From Betaproteobacteria bacterium (GTDB lineage Bacteria; Pseudomonadota; Gammaproteobacteria; Burkholderiales; Burkholderiaceae): a stretch of DNA of 17,657 nt. The stretch's first letter is position 1; each line of letters opens with the position of its first letter. The position numbers were made by a program, and so were the translations under genes. Under the pieces are notes generated by a model. The model saw nothing but the letters and a program-made list of their open reading frames with translations, was not told the DNA's origin and did not search any database. Where the stretch lies: positions 1 through 17,657 of the forward strand of contig CANIMS010000009.1 of NCBI GenBank assembly GCA_947468785.1, in the 5' to 3' direction. Of the stretch, positions 7,037-15,210 are shown one piece after another.

Positions 7037-7603
7037 ATGATCCGCTTGATGTTTACATGGCTTTTGACCCTTTTTGCTTTTGCAATGGGGACTCAAACTG
7101 TAAATGCTGCCCCTAGTTGTAGCCCTTTACTTGCTCAGACCTTTCCTCGCCTACAAGATGAGGCACCGCAAAGTCTATGCCAGTACCAAGGGAAGGTTAT
7201 TTTGGTGGTGAATACGGCCAGCTATTGTGGTTTTACCAGCCAATACGATGGTCTAGAAAAGATTTATGCCAAATACAAAGACCAGGGCTTGGTAGTGCTA
7301 GGTTTCCCTTCAAATGACTTTGGTCAGCAAGAGCCCGGTAGCAATAAAGACATTGCCGACTTTTGTAAAAATACTTATGACGTTAAATTCCCGATGTTTG
7401 CCAAGAGCGTAGTGTCAGGCAGCAATCCCAACCCACTCTTTAAGGCCTTGATTGCAAAAACAGGAACTACTCCCAAATGGAATTTTTACAAATATCTGAT
7501 TGACCGAAACGGTAATGTTGTGGATTCCTATAACAGCATGACTAAACCCACTAGCACCAGTATTACCAATGAGATTGAGAAGCTTCTGAAGGAGAAGGTG
7601 TAG
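7037..7603 (+). CDS. exported glutathione peroxidase family protein (Cys type)
   Basis: A thiol peroxidase that reduces hydroperoxides, probably including lipid hydroperoxides. The 188 residues begin with a Sec signal peptide (hydrophobic about 7-18, likely cleavage after TVNA at 21-24), placing it in the periplasm. Catalytic residues are visible: Cys64 in NTASYCGFTSQY, in place of selenocysteine; Gln97/98 in FPSNDFGQQEPG; and Trp148-Asn149 in KWNFYKYLIDRNG. Cys110 in DFCKNTYDVKFPMF matches the resolving cysteine of thioredoxin-dependent family members, so glutathione need not be the reductant. Two more cysteines (28, 48) lie in the mature N-terminus. The stop overlaps the next gene's GTG by one base, tying it to the lipid-modifying genes. 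Confidence 0.95.
   Translation: MIRLMFTWLLTLFAFAMGTQTVNAAPSCSPLLAQTFPRLQDEAPQSLCQYQGKVILVVNTASYCGFTSQYDGLEKIYAKYKDQGLVVLGFPSNDFGQQEPGSNKDIADFCKNTYDVKFPMFAKSVVSGSNPNPLFKALIAKTGTTPKWNFYKYLIDRNGNVVDSYNSMTKPTSTSITNEIEKLLKEKV
7589..7594 (+). promoter_or_regulatory. ribosome binding site of the FAD oxidoreductase gene
   Basis: AAGGAG lies inside the 3' end of the peroxidase gene, eight bases before a GTG at 7603-7605. It is one of the strongest Shine-Dalgarno matches I see in the window, and it decides the GTG start. The stop of the upstream gene and this GTG share one base (TAGTG). Confidence 0.7.
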
Positions 7604-8991
7604 TGAGTAAAAAAAGAGTTGCCATTATTGGTGCTGGCATTTCCGGTCTAGGATGTGCCTATGCCCTAAGACAACATCGGGATTTAGATATAACGGTTTA
7701 TGAAGGGGGCGACCACATCGGCGGCCACAGTAACACAGTCAATTTCCGCCACAAGACTGGCAATCAAGAAATGACACACGGAGTTGATACAGGCTTCTTA
7801 GTATTCAATCGCAAAACGTATCCTCGTTTAGTCAGGCTTTTTGAAGAAATTCAAGTGCCCATTGCACACTCAGAAATGTCATTCTCAGTTTCAATTGATA
7901 CCTCTGAAAAATCACAGAAACCTAAAACAATTGAATGGGCTGGTAATGACCTTAACTCCTTCTTTGGTCAAAGATCGAACCTCTTATCTTTTTCTTTTTG
8001 GAGGATGGCCTACGACATTCTTCGCTTCAATCGTCTAGCTACTCAATTAGCAAATGAGCAAATTGAAGCCGGCCACCTTTACGCCGAACCAGACGAAACC
8101 ATTTCCAATTTTCTAGATCGCAATCGATTTAGCCAAAGCTTTAAAGAAAATTATTTTTTACCGATGATTGGCGCAATCTGGTCTTGCTCTGTCGAGCAAA
8201 TGATGGAATTTCCAATTCAGACAATGGTGCGCTTTTGCCATAACCATGGCTTGCTCCAAATTCAAAATCGTCCTCAATGGCTTACTGTTCAAGGTGGGTC
8301 ACGCGAGTATGTAAAACGACTCGTGGCAGCCTTAGAAAAAAATCACGTCACTATTCGGCGTGAGGCTGTACTGCGAGTCAATGCCAGCAATGAAAGTAAC
8401 CCGCAATCCGAAGTCATCACAGAATCTGGATCTGCCTGGTTTGATGAAGTAGTCATGGCCTGCCATAGCGACCAATCTCTCGAGATATTGCATGGCATAC
8501 ATCAGGATGCAAAAAATATTCTGGCCGCTATCCCTTATCAAAAAAATCGGGCGATTCTCCATACAGACATCCGGTTTTTACCTACGGTCAAGCGTTGTTG
8601 GGCTGCATGGAACTACACCGCTAAATCAGGCGCAATGCCATCAGCAAAACAACATGTGAGCGTGAACTATCTCATTAATCGTTTACAGCCCCTGCCTCCT
8701 GAATTGCAAGATCTGCAAATTATTGTGAGCTTGAATCCACTAACAGATCCCGATCCAAAATTAGTGCATCAAGAAATTCATTACGCTCACCCAGTATTCG
8801 ATATGGGTGCCATTCAAGCGCAAAAAGAGTTGCCCCTCATACAAGGGAGCTCATCTATTTGGTATTGCGGCGCTTGGACTGGATTTGGATTTCATGAAGA
8901 TGGATTACGTTCTGGTGAGTTAGTGGCTGAAGCCTTATTAGAAAGCCTACGCTCGCCAATTAAAAGCAGCCCCAAACAAGATGCTCAATAA
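7603..8991 (+). CDS. COG2907-type FAD-dependent oxidoreductase
   Basis: A 462-residue flavoprotein of the amine-oxidase-like superfamily, closest in character to the COG2907 'predicted NAD/FAD-binding protein' group. The N-terminal Rossmann motif is IIGAGISGLGCAYAL (G10, G12, G15). Glu34 in TVYEGGDHIGGHS would bind the FAD ribose. The C-terminal FAD motif is CGAWTGFGFHEDGLRSG (about 422-438). No signal peptide or clear membrane helix is seen, so it is cytosolic or peripheral. It precedes a DUF1365 gene and a Cfa-like methyltransferase gene, an arrangement found in many Gram-negative bacteria. A role in dehydrogenating or oxidising membrane fatty acyl chains is likely from context but not proved. 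The GTG start has a good ribosome site. The next gene's ATG follows the stop directly. Confidence 0.9.
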   Translation: MSKKRVAIIGAGISGLGCAYALRQHRDLDITVYEGGDHIGGHSNTVNFRHKTGNQEMTHGVDTGFLVFNRKTYPRLVRLFEEIQVPIAHSEMSFSVSIDTSEKSQKPKTIEWAGNDLNSFFGQRSNLLSFSFWRMAYDILRFNRLATQLANEQIEAGHLYAEPDETISNFLDRNRFSQSFKENYFLPMIGAIWSCSVEQMMEFPIQTMVRFCHNHGLLQIQNRPQWLTVQGGSREYVKRLVAALEKNHVTIRREAVLRVNASNESNPQSEVITESGSAWFDEVVMACHSDQSLEILHGIHQDAKNILAAIPYQKNRAILHTDIRFLPTVKRCWAAWNYTAKSGAMPSAKQHVSVNYLINRLQPLPPELQDLQIIVSLNPLTDPDPKLVHQEIHYAHPVFDMGAIQAQKELPLIQGSSSIWYCGAWTGFGFHEDGLRSGELVAEALLESLRSPIKSSPKQDAQ

Positions 8992-9777
8992 ATGAATCTA
9001 CCAAAGATTAACTTTGGTGTAGTGAAGCATAGCCGCTTTCGTCCGGCAAAAAATGCCTTTGGTTATGGCGTATTTACCGTCTCAATTCCGATGCGATCCA
9101 GAAGTAAAAATCCCAAGCTGCTCAGTGAGTGCGGTCTAAAAGACAACCGTGCCGGCCTGATCTCCTTCTTTGACAGGGATCATGGGCAAGGTGAGAAGAA
9201 TAGCCTTGCATGGATTGAGAACCTTTTGCATGAAAACCAAATACCCCATGTTGATGGAGAAATTTGGTTACAAACATTTCCTAGGGTCTTAGGTTACGTA
9301 TTTAACCCTGTTAGTTTTTGGCTCTGCACACGTGCCAATGGACAAGTACAAGCGGTGCTTGCAGAGGTCAATAATACTTTTGGTGAACGCCATTGCTACT
9401 TGCTCTACAAGGATTCTGGTGAGGCCCTGCATTCTGGAGAGACGCTGACCAGTAAAAAAGTATTCCATGTGTCCCCTTTCTGCGAGATCCGGGGCGAATA
9501 CCATTTCCGCTTCCTGTTTCCCAGTGAGAGTAGCTCTGGGCGCCATTCTGTTTACCGTATTGAGCTCCATGAAGATGGGCAGCCTTTGATCAATACCAGT
9601 ATTAGCGGGCAAAGCCGGCCTCTCAGTCGTGCTAATCTCTATTTAGCTTTTCTAAAGTATCCTTTAATGAGCTTGGGCGTTATTTTCCGAATTCACTGGC
9701 AAGCGTTGAAATTATGGCTAAAAGGTGTACCCTTTAACTCAAAACCTAAACCACCTGAATTTGAAATCAGCCGATGA
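8992..9777 (+). CDS. DUF1365 family protein (COG3496)
   Basis: A 261-residue DUF1365 protein of unknown reaction. Typical features are VKHSRFRPAKNAFGYG at 11-26, FPRVLGYVFNPVSFW (96-110), AEVNNTFGERHCY (124-136) and KVFHVSPF (156-163). The several conserved His, Asn and Glu residues could form a metal or catalytic site (inference). The C-terminus has a hydrophobic, basic segment (YPLMSLGVIFRIHWQALKLW) that may be membrane-associated. The ATG follows the FAD-gene stop without a spacer, and the gene ends in an ATGA shared with the Cfa-like gene, so all are one translation-coupled unit. In Rhodobacter a homologue belongs to the singlet-oxygen regulon and is linked to unusual fatty acids; I recall this from the literature and cannot assign an exact step. 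Confidence 0.92.
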   Translation: MNLPKINFGVVKHSRFRPAKNAFGYGVFTVSIPMRSRSKNPKLLSECGLKDNRAGLISFFDRDHGQGEKNSLAWIENLLHENQIPHVDGEIWLQTFPRVLGYVFNPVSFWLCTRANGQVQAVLAEVNNTFGERHCYLLYKDSGEALHSGETLTSKKVFHVSPFCEIRGEYHFRFLFPSESSSGRHSVYRIELHEDGQPLINTSISGQSRPLSRANLYLAFLKYPLMSLGVIFRIHWQALKLWLKGVPFNSKPKPPEFEISR

Positions 9778-11054
9778 ATCGCCCTGGACAATCATTACTC
9801 TCTCGCCTGAATTTTGCTCGACCAGAAGAACGATCTTCTAAACAGTATCGTTTTAGTGCTGAAGCCCTATTGAAACTCCTGTCGCAGTTACGTAGTGGTC
9901 ATCTGCAAATCATCTTGCCTAACAATGAAAGAAAAGAGTTTGGCAACCCTGCTGATACCTTGCATGCAGAAATTCAGATTACAGATTGGTCGGTATTCAA
10001 ACAAGTCATGTCTCATGGTGATATTGGCTTTGCTGAAAGCTATATTCGTGGGCAATGGAACACACCCGACCTAAAGTCTCTACTAGAGCTGGCAATTCGC
10101 AATCGAACTATTTTGGAAAAGGCTATCTATGGAAATTGGTATGGCTCAATCTTTTATCGTCTCAAGCATTGGCTAAGAGATAACACTAAATCCGGTAGCC
10201 GTAAGAATATTCAAGCGCACTACGATCTAGGGAATGCCTTCTACACCTTGTGGCTAGATCCAACCATGAGCTATTCAAGTGCCTGGTTTTCCAAAAGGGA
10301 CCATCAAACTCTTGCAGAGGCACAGCGTGCCAAGATTGAGCGTATTCTTGGCTCCATTGGTGCAAAAGCATCCGACCATATTCTCGAAATCGGCTGTGGC
10401 TGGGGCGGAGTGATGGAAGAGGCTCTCCGAAGCAATATTGCCATCACCGGTTTAACACTATCTACCGAACAAAAGGCGTTTGCGGATTTACGCTTAAAAA
10501 ATATTCAAGCAACTTGCGAACAAGCTCCAGCATTTGAAGTACGTCTTCAAGACTATCGCGACTGCCAAGAACGGTTTGATGGAATCGTCTCTGTTGAAAT
10601 GTTTGAGGCAGTTGGAGAAAAACATTGGCCAGAATATTTTCAAACCATTGCTAAGCGCCTCAAATCTGGACGTAAAGCTTGCATTCAAACGATTGTGATT
10701 GCAGAAGAACTGTTCGAACGCTATCGACATAACACCGACTTTATTCAGCAATATGTATTTCCAGGCGGAATGCTTCCATCGCGGACTAGCTTCCGAGCAA
10801 GCGCCGCACAAGCTGGCCTAAGAGTTGAAGATGAATTTGCTTTTGGGGCCGATTACGCTAAAACTCTCTGTATCTGGAGAGATAGCTTTAATCAAAAACT
10901 ACAAGAAGTGCGTCAACTGGGATTTGATGAAGCATTTATTCGACTCTGGAATTTTTACCTCATGTATTGCTCTGCAGGATTCTCGGAGCGTAATATCGAT
11001 GTAGTGCAATTCACTTTGAGCCATGAAGCATCGTCAGATGTCCTTAGCGCATGA
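9774..11054 (+). CDS. cyclopropane-fatty-acid-synthase-like SAM methyltransferase
   Basis: A 426-residue member of COG2230 that methylates cis-unsaturated acyl chains of membrane phospholipids. Visible elements are AHYDLGNAFYTLWLDPTMSYSS (148-169), SAM motif I LEIGCGWGG (204-212), LQDYRDC (258-264), VEMFEAVGEKHW (274-285), FGADYAKTL (357-365) with Tyr361, and YCSAGF (398-403) with Cys399. Compared from memory with E. coli Cfa, Glu278, Tyr361 and Cys399 are kept. The active-site Cys139 is Ser169, His266 is Gln305, and the MFEHVG histidine is Ala. These changes are shared by the UfaM-like branch, whose products are methyl-branched unsaturated chains rather than cyclopropanes. It overlaps both neighbours by ATGA. 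Naming it cfa would overstate the evidence. Confidence 0.93.
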   Translation: MNRPGQSLLSRLNFARPEERSSKQYRFSAEALLKLLSQLRSGHLQIILPNNERKEFGNPADTLHAEIQITDWSVFKQVMSHGDIGFAESYIRGQWNTPDLKSLLELAIRNRTILEKAIYGNWYGSIFYRLKHWLRDNTKSGSRKNIQAHYDLGNAFYTLWLDPTMSYSSAWFSKRDHQTLAEAQRAKIERILGSIGAKASDHILEIGCGWGGVMEEALRSNIAITGLTLSTEQKAFADLRLKNIQATCEQAPAFEVRLQDYRDCQERFDGIVSVEMFEAVGEKHWPEYFQTIAKRLKSGRKACIQTIVIAEELFERYRHNTDFIQQYVFPGGMLPSRTSFRASAAQAGLRVEDEFAFGADYAKTLCIWRDSFNQKLQEVRQLGFDEAFIRLWNFYLMYCSAGFSERNIDVVQFTLSHEASSDVLSA

Positions 11055-11827
11055 AGCAACTAGGCATTGATAACTTCTCAGGCAAACGCATTTGGATTAT
11101 CGGTGCCTCAAGTGGTATTGGTGAAGCATGTGCGAAAGCTTTTATTCAAAAAGGGGCAAAGCTTGCCCTCTCAAGTCGCAGAGTTGAGCGACTTCAAGGA
11201 CTAGCAAACTCTGCGTCCGTAGACCAGACACTCATTCTTCCTCTTGATGTAACCCAAGACAATCAAATCAATGTTGCGTATCAAAGCATTTTGCAGGCCT
11301 GGGGCGGCGTTGATTTATTGCTGTTTGTATCCGGGGTATATGTACCATTGCGTGCCGATAACTTTGATATCGAGATTGCCGAACAGACAATTGACGCCAA
11401 TCTTTTAGGCCCAATGAGAGCAGTAGCACTTGTTCTGCCTCATATGCTGCAAGAGCATGCTGGACACATTGCTATTGTAGGTAGTGTTGCTGGCTATAGT
11501 GGCCTACCCAAGGCCTTAGCTTATGGACCAAGCAAAGCGGCGATTATTAATTTTTGCGAAACCCTGTATTACGATCTTTTGCCTCAAGGTGTTAGCGTTC
11601 ATATGATTTCACCGGGGTTTGTTGCTACCGAGGCCACAGCTCAAAATGATTTTGAAATGCCTGCGTTAATTACTGCGCAAGAGGCTGCAAATGAAATATT
11701 GTCTGGCATCCAAAAAGGTGAGTTTGATATTCACTTTCCAAAACGCTTCTCAGGATTCTTAAAATTTCTCAGAATCCTGCCTTATCCACTCTATTTCTGG
11801 ATAGTGCGTCGCTTTGTAAAAATCTAA
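11051..11827 (+). CDS. short-chain dehydrogenase/reductase
   Basis: A 258-residue classical SDR. The cofactor-binding motif is GASSGIG (18-24), the structural Asn lies in TIDANLLGP (113-121), and the catalytic residues are Ser145 (VGSVAGYSG), Tyr158 and Lys162 (YGPSK). SSRR at 41-44 after the second strand favours NADPH over NADH. The C-terminus is an aromatic, basic tail (LPYPLYFWIVRRFV) that may anchor it to the membrane. It is the last gene of the peroxidase-to-SDR operon, joined to the methyltransferase by ATGA. An SDR also accompanies this gene group in other genomes. It could reduce a fatty-chain carbonyl, but the substrate is unknown. Confidence 0.92.
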   Translation: MKQLGIDNFSGKRIWIIGASSGIGEACAKAFIQKGAKLALSSRRVERLQGLANSASVDQTLILPLDVTQDNQINVAYQSILQAWGGVDLLLFVSGVYVPLRADNFDIEIAEQTIDANLLGPMRAVALVLPHMLQEHAGHIAIVGSVAGYSGLPKALAYGPSKAAIINFCETLYYDLLPQGVSVHMISPGFVATEATAQNDFEMPALITAQEAANEILSGIQKGEFDIHFPKRFSGFLKFLRILPYPLYFWIVRRFVKI

Positions 11828-11829
11828 GC

Positions 11830-11852
11830 GGGCTTACTAGATATACAAGCCC
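11830..11852. terminator. small hairpin between convergent SDR and dsbA genes
   Basis: GGGCTT (11830-11835) and AAGCCC (11847-11852) form a six-pair stem around an 11-base loop, filling the 24 bp gap between the two stops. The right arm touches the dsbA stop codon. No long T-run follows on the plus strand (TACTTGTATTT), so it is at best a weak bidirectional terminator. Confidence 0.35.
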
Positions 11853-12496
11853 TACTTGTATTTATCTTTTCGAATCTTTTCTTCTAGATGGTCCATTACA
11901 GTAATGGCTTTAGCTTTTGTACCAGCAATGGAAGGCGATGTGACGTATTTACCTTGCATCACAATCGTAGGCACGCCATCAATACGATAAGCATCAGCTA
12001 ACTGCCTTGCCGCACGGGCTTTTGAGGTAACTGCAAATGATCGATAGGTAGCTAAGAAAGTATTGCGATCTATGCCTTGAGAAGCAGCCCAGTCAGCGAT
12101 TTCTGATTCAGTTAATAAACGCTTATTCTCTTTATGCATTGCGTACATTACTTTTTCATTTAGGGCATCGCCTTTACCGAGAGACTCCAGCGTATAAAAG
12201 AGTTGGCTATGCGGCAGAAAGTCATCCCGAAAAGCAACAGGCACTCTTTTAAATACAACATCTTTAGGCTGGCGCTTCACCCAAGCACTCAGCTCTGGCT
12301 CAAAGTCGTAACAATGGGGGCATCCATACCAAAAGAACTCAATAGCCTCAACTTTCCCCTTGGTTTCTACTGGCTGAGGAACCGGAAGTATGCGGTAATC
12401 AAAACCTTCTTCAATTTTTTGAGCTTGTGCATGCACAACTCCACTTAAACAGATGAAGACAAATAAGGTGAAGATTCTTTTGCTAAATGAAATCAT
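11852..12496 (-). CDS. dsbA: thiol:disulfide interchange protein DsbA
   Basis: Periplasmic oxidase that introduces disulfides into exported proteins. The 214 residues start with a signal peptide (Lys6/Arg7, hydrophobic about 8-20, likely cleavage near VHAQA). The thioredoxin-fold active site is FFWYGCPHCYDFEPEL with Cys59-Pro-His-Cys62, the CPHC typical of DsbA. The cis-proline loop is DGVPTIVM. A helical insertion lies between the two halves. It is the last gene of argS-SPOR-dsbA and its ATG overlaps the SPOR gene stop (ATGA) without a clear ribosome site of its own, suggesting coupled translation. DsbB is not in the window. Confidence 0.95.
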   Translation of the reverse strand: MISFSKRIFTLFVFICLSGVVHAQAQKIEEGFDYRILPVPQPVETKGKVEAIEFFWYGCPHCYDFEPELSAWVKRQPKDVVFKRVPVAFRDDFLPHSQLFYTLESLGKGDALNEKVMYAMHKENKRLLTESEIADWAASQGIDRNTFLATYRSFAVTSKARAARQLADAYRIDGVPTIVMQGKYVTSPSIAGTKAKAITVMDHLEEKIRKDKYK

Positions 12497-13104
12497 GATT
12501 TGCTAGATTTAATAAGGGTTGGTTTGATGCCCATGCCATTTAACTTATCACGCATAGGATTTGTTTCTTCGGAGCTACTATAAGGACCGACGCGTACTCG
12601 CCACAAGGTACTACCTTCACTAGTGACTTCGCTCAACTGAGCCTGAATACCTTGTATTGCCAAAGTCGCTTTTTGTGCATCTGCATCGGCTCGCTTTACA
12701 AATGCACCGACCTGCAGATAGAACTGCGCATCTGCTTTGGATGCTGGCGAGGATGAGCTTTCTGACGATTTCTTGCTATTGAGTAAATCGCCAATAGGAT
12801 CAGGACCAGAGCTTGTTGAGGACTTGCCCTGCAAAGGCTTATTCAAATCTACAGGCTCAGCAGGAACTGTCGTTTCTCCTTCAGCAGGAGGAGGGGGTGG
12901 CTTAATAATATTGAGGGGCAAATTAGGTGCGCGTACTCCAGGTCTTTCTTGTGGGGTATTTTTTGAAAGATAAAAAGCAATCACAAACGCAATTCCTAAT
13001 CCTACCCCCAGGCCCAGAATAAAGCCCAAAATGGTACCGCCGAATTGGGCATTACTACTTACGTGGTTCATGAAGCCATTTTGCTGATTCGGTTTTTTCA
13101 TCAT
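12493..13104 (-). CDS. SPOR-domain cell-envelope protein, FtsN-like architecture
   Basis: A 203-residue bitopic inner-membrane protein. A short basic cytoplasmic N-terminus is followed by a Gly-rich transmembrane helix (about 22-46), a Pro/Ser/Lys-rich low-complexity linker (about 50-124, with PPPPP near 69-73 and a SSESSSS tract), and a C-terminal SPOR domain (about 125-200) beginning AQFYLQVGAFVKRADAD and containing LWRVRVGPYSS. SPOR domains bind denuded peptidoglycan at division sites, so a role in cell division is likely. It may be this organism's FtsN, but identity to FtsN cannot be shown from sequence alone. GAGG lies two bases before the first ATG and five before the second (13099-13101), so the second Met is the better spaced start. 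Confidence 0.9.
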   Translation of the reverse strand: MMKKPNQQNGFMNHVSSNAQFGGTILGFILGLGVGLGIAFVIAFYLSKNTPQERPGVRAPNLPLNIIKPPPPPAEGETTVPAEPVDLNKPLQGKSSTSSGPDPIGDLLNSKKSSESSSSPASKADAQFYLQVGAFVKRADADAQKATLAIQGIQAQLSEVTSEGSTLWRVRVGPYSSSEETNPMRDKLNGMGIKPTLIKSSKS

Positions 13105-13138
13105 TTCCTCATCTTACATGTCACTTCATACGCAGTCA

Positions 13139-14866
13139 TTACATCTTAGCTGGTGCAGATACACCCAATACTTTTAAACCATTTTGCAGAACTTGGCGAG
13201 TGGCTGATAAAAGCGCCAACCGCGCTAATTTCAAAGCCTGGTCGTCTACCAATACACGATCAGCGTTATAAAAGGTATGGAAATCACCAGCCAGATCACG
13301 TAAATAAAACGCTAAGGCGTGTGGAGCTAATTCGGCAGACGCGTCGGTGAGCAACTCAGGATACTCTGCTAAGCGTCTTAGTAAATGGTCAGATGCCTTG
13401 CTATCTAATAATGATAAGTCTGCCGCCAGCAAATCAGTCGTCTTTCCGCCCCATTGATTCAAGATTGAGCTTATACGTGCATGAGCATATTGCACATAGA
13501 AAACAGGGTTCTCGTCATTTTGTTGCAAAGCTAAATCGATATCAAATACAAACTCTGTATCTGCTTTACGAGAGATCAAAAAGAAACGAACAGCATCACG
13601 GCCGCGCTGTAATGCTAAATCGCGCTCTTGCGGCGACATCTCAGGAGTGATGCCACCAGACCACTCAACTAAATCACGCACGGTCACATAAGAGCCAGCA
13701 CGCTTTGAAATTTTGACCTCTTCACCATGGCGCATCACCGTCACCATCTTATGCAAAACATAATCAGGGTACGTTTTAGGAATATCCCATCCACGCTTCT
13801 GGGCTACACCCTGTAAGCCTGAGCGAACACGAGCAATGGTGCCATGATGATCGCTTCCCTGAACATTGATTACTTTTTCAAAACCACGCTTCCATTTACT
13901 GGCGTGATAAGCCACATCGGGTACAAAGTAAGTAAAACTGCCATCGGACTTACGCATGACTCGATCCTTGTCATCACCGTCATCTGTCGTCCGTAACCAC
14001 AAAGCACCTTCACCCTCATAGGTTTTTCCAATACTCTGAAGATCATCGACAATTTGAGCAACACTACCATCCGTATACAAAGAGGATTCAAGATAGTAGC
14101 AATCAAATTGCACGCCAAAGGTTTTCAAATCAATGTCTTGTTCGTTACGTAAATACGCTACTGCAAATTGACGAATCGCCTCAAGATCATTCTTAAACTC
14201 AGGAGATGATTTAAAGGCAGCAGCAATCTCAGCAATATATTCACCGTTATAAGCTTGTTCTGGCCATTTTGGGTCGCCTGGCTTTAGCCCATTTAAACGA
14301 GCCTGTACAGATAAGGCCAAATTAGCGATTTGCACCCCTGCATCGTTGTAATAAAACTCACGATGCACTTTAATGCCTTGGGTTGCTAATAAATTGGCTA
14401 ATGCGTCACCTAATGCAGCCTGTCTACCATGACCTACGTGCAAAGGCCCAGTTGGGTTTGCTGAAACAAACTCAATCATGGCGCTAGCAACAGGTCCAGC
14501 ACCCTGAGCTATTTCTCCGAACTGAGTGCCCGAAGATAAAATTTCTTTTACTACTGAGGTTTTAGCGGTATTGCTCAGTCTGAAATTAATGAAACCAGGA
14601 CCGGCAATTTCACAAGAAGCAATCAGCTGATCAAAGCCAGATTGTTTTTGCAAGCGCTCTACAAGCGTCTGAGCTAACTCTCTGGGGTTTAGTTTCCACG
14701 CTTTGGCCAATTGGAGGGCGATATTACAGGCTACATCCCCATGATCTGCAGCCTTAGGGCGCTCTAAGCGTACTTGCGGCACCTCACCCAAGCCTCGCTC
14801 ATCAGCCAAGCCCCGCAAAGCCTGAGTCAGCATCTCAATTAGGTGATTTTTATTAGTCAACAACAT
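13139..14866 (-). CDS. argS: arginyl-tRNA synthetase
   Basis: Class I aminoacyl-tRNA synthetase charging tRNA-Arg in the cytoplasm. The 575 residues show the N-terminal additional domain ([13 protein letters not shown] near 43-55), the HIGH-type signature in [17 protein letters not shown] (HVGH at 143-146), [12 protein letters not shown] (336-347), the KMSKS-like loop [11 protein letters not shown] (383-393), and a C-terminal DALR anticodon-binding domain ending in [10 protein letters not shown]. Length is normal. The ATG at 14864-14866 has no clear ribosome site; TAAACT nine bases upstream on the minus strand is a weak -10. It is the first gene of argS-SPOR-dsbA, separated from the SPOR gene by 34 bp, and divergent from the DUF1840 gene across 35 bp. 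Confidence 0.98.
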   Translation of the reverse strand: MLLTNKNHLIEMLTQALRGLADERGLGEVPQVRLERPKAADHGDVACNIALQLAKAWKLNPRELAQTLVERLQKQSGFDQLIASCEIAGPGFINFRLSNTAKTSVVKEILSSGTQFGEIAQGAGPVASAMIEFVSANPTGPLHVGHGRQAALGDALANLLATQGIKVHREFYYNDAGVQIANLALSVQARLNGLKPGDPKWPEQAYNGEYIAEIAAAFKSSPEFKNDLEAIRQFAVAYLRNEQDIDLKTFGVQFDCYYLESSLYTDGSVAQIVDDLQSIGKTYEGEGALWLRTTDDGDDKDRVMRKSDGSFTYFVPDVAYHASKWKRGFEKVINVQGSDHHGTIARVRSGLQGVAQKRGWDIPKTYPDYVLHKMVTVMRHGEEVKISKRAGSYVTVRDLVEWSGGITPEMSPQERDLALQRGRDAVRFFLISRKADTEFVFDIDLALQQNDENPVFYVQYAHARISSILNQWGGKTTDLLAADLSLLDSKASDHLLRRLAEYPELLTDASAELAPHALAFYLRDLAGDFHTFYNADRVLVDDQALKLARLALLSATRQVLQNGLKVLGVSAPAKM

Positions 14867-14901
14867 AGAACAGTGAGTTTATCAGGTGGTAAGCTATCGA
14901 A
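14867..14901. promoter_or_regulatory. divergent start region of argS and the DUF1840 gene
   Basis: A 35 bp gap must hold the start signals for both genes unless promoters lie inside the coding regions. AGGTGG (14884-14889) is a possible but distant ribosome site, 12 bases before the DUF1840 ATG. No convincing -35/-10 pair is visible in either direction. Confidence 0.3.
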
Positions 14902-15210
14902 ATGATCTATCAATTTCGCTCCAAAGCAGGACCAGATGTCATCATGCTGGCAGATTTGAGTAAGCGGATTTTTGATATCTTAGGTCGCCCATTAGAGCCT
15001 AGGGGCATTTTTACAATAGAACAACTTCCGATTCTGATTGGCACCCTAGAAACCGCCATCCTGAAGGATTTAGAAGAGCGCTCTCAGACCAACGCAGAAG
15101 CGCAAGAAAAACCTAAATTGGCAGACCGACTAGGCCAAAGAGCCTATCCCCTGCTTGAGCTCATGAAGCAAAGTAATGCTAAAGGTGAGCCTGTAATGTG
15201 GGGCGTTTAA
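14902..15210 (+). CDS. DUF1840 family protein
   Basis: A 102-residue cytoplasmic protein of the DUF1840 family, mostly known from betaproteobacteria. It opens with [20 protein letters not shown] and continues [22 protein letters not shown], typical of the family, then a Glu/Gln-rich helix and the conserved end [12 protein letters not shown]. Its function is unknown, and I see no catalytic motif, signal peptide or membrane helix. It stands alone on the plus strand between divergent argS and convergent metH. Its TAA overlaps the metH stop by four bases. Confidence 0.9.
   Translation: MIYQFRSKAGPDVIMLADLSKRIFDILGRPLEPRGIFTIEQLPILIGTLETAILKDLEERSQTNAEAQEKPKLADRLGQRAYPLLELMKQSNAKGEPVMWGV

Noticed and set aside
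9289..9612. Minus-strand 107-codon frame opposite the DUF1365 gene
   Set aside because: The opposite strand encodes conserved DUF1365 motifs in a coupled operon; the antisense product resembles no family.
10494..10811. Minus-strand 105-codon frame opposite the methyltransferase gene
   Set aside because: It covers the SAM-methyltransferase core, which is clearly coding on plus; no start signals are seen.
12737..12973. Plus-strand 78-codon Gly-rich frame opposite the SPOR gene
   Set aside because: It arises from the reverse of the Pro/Ser-rich linker codons, not from a real gene.
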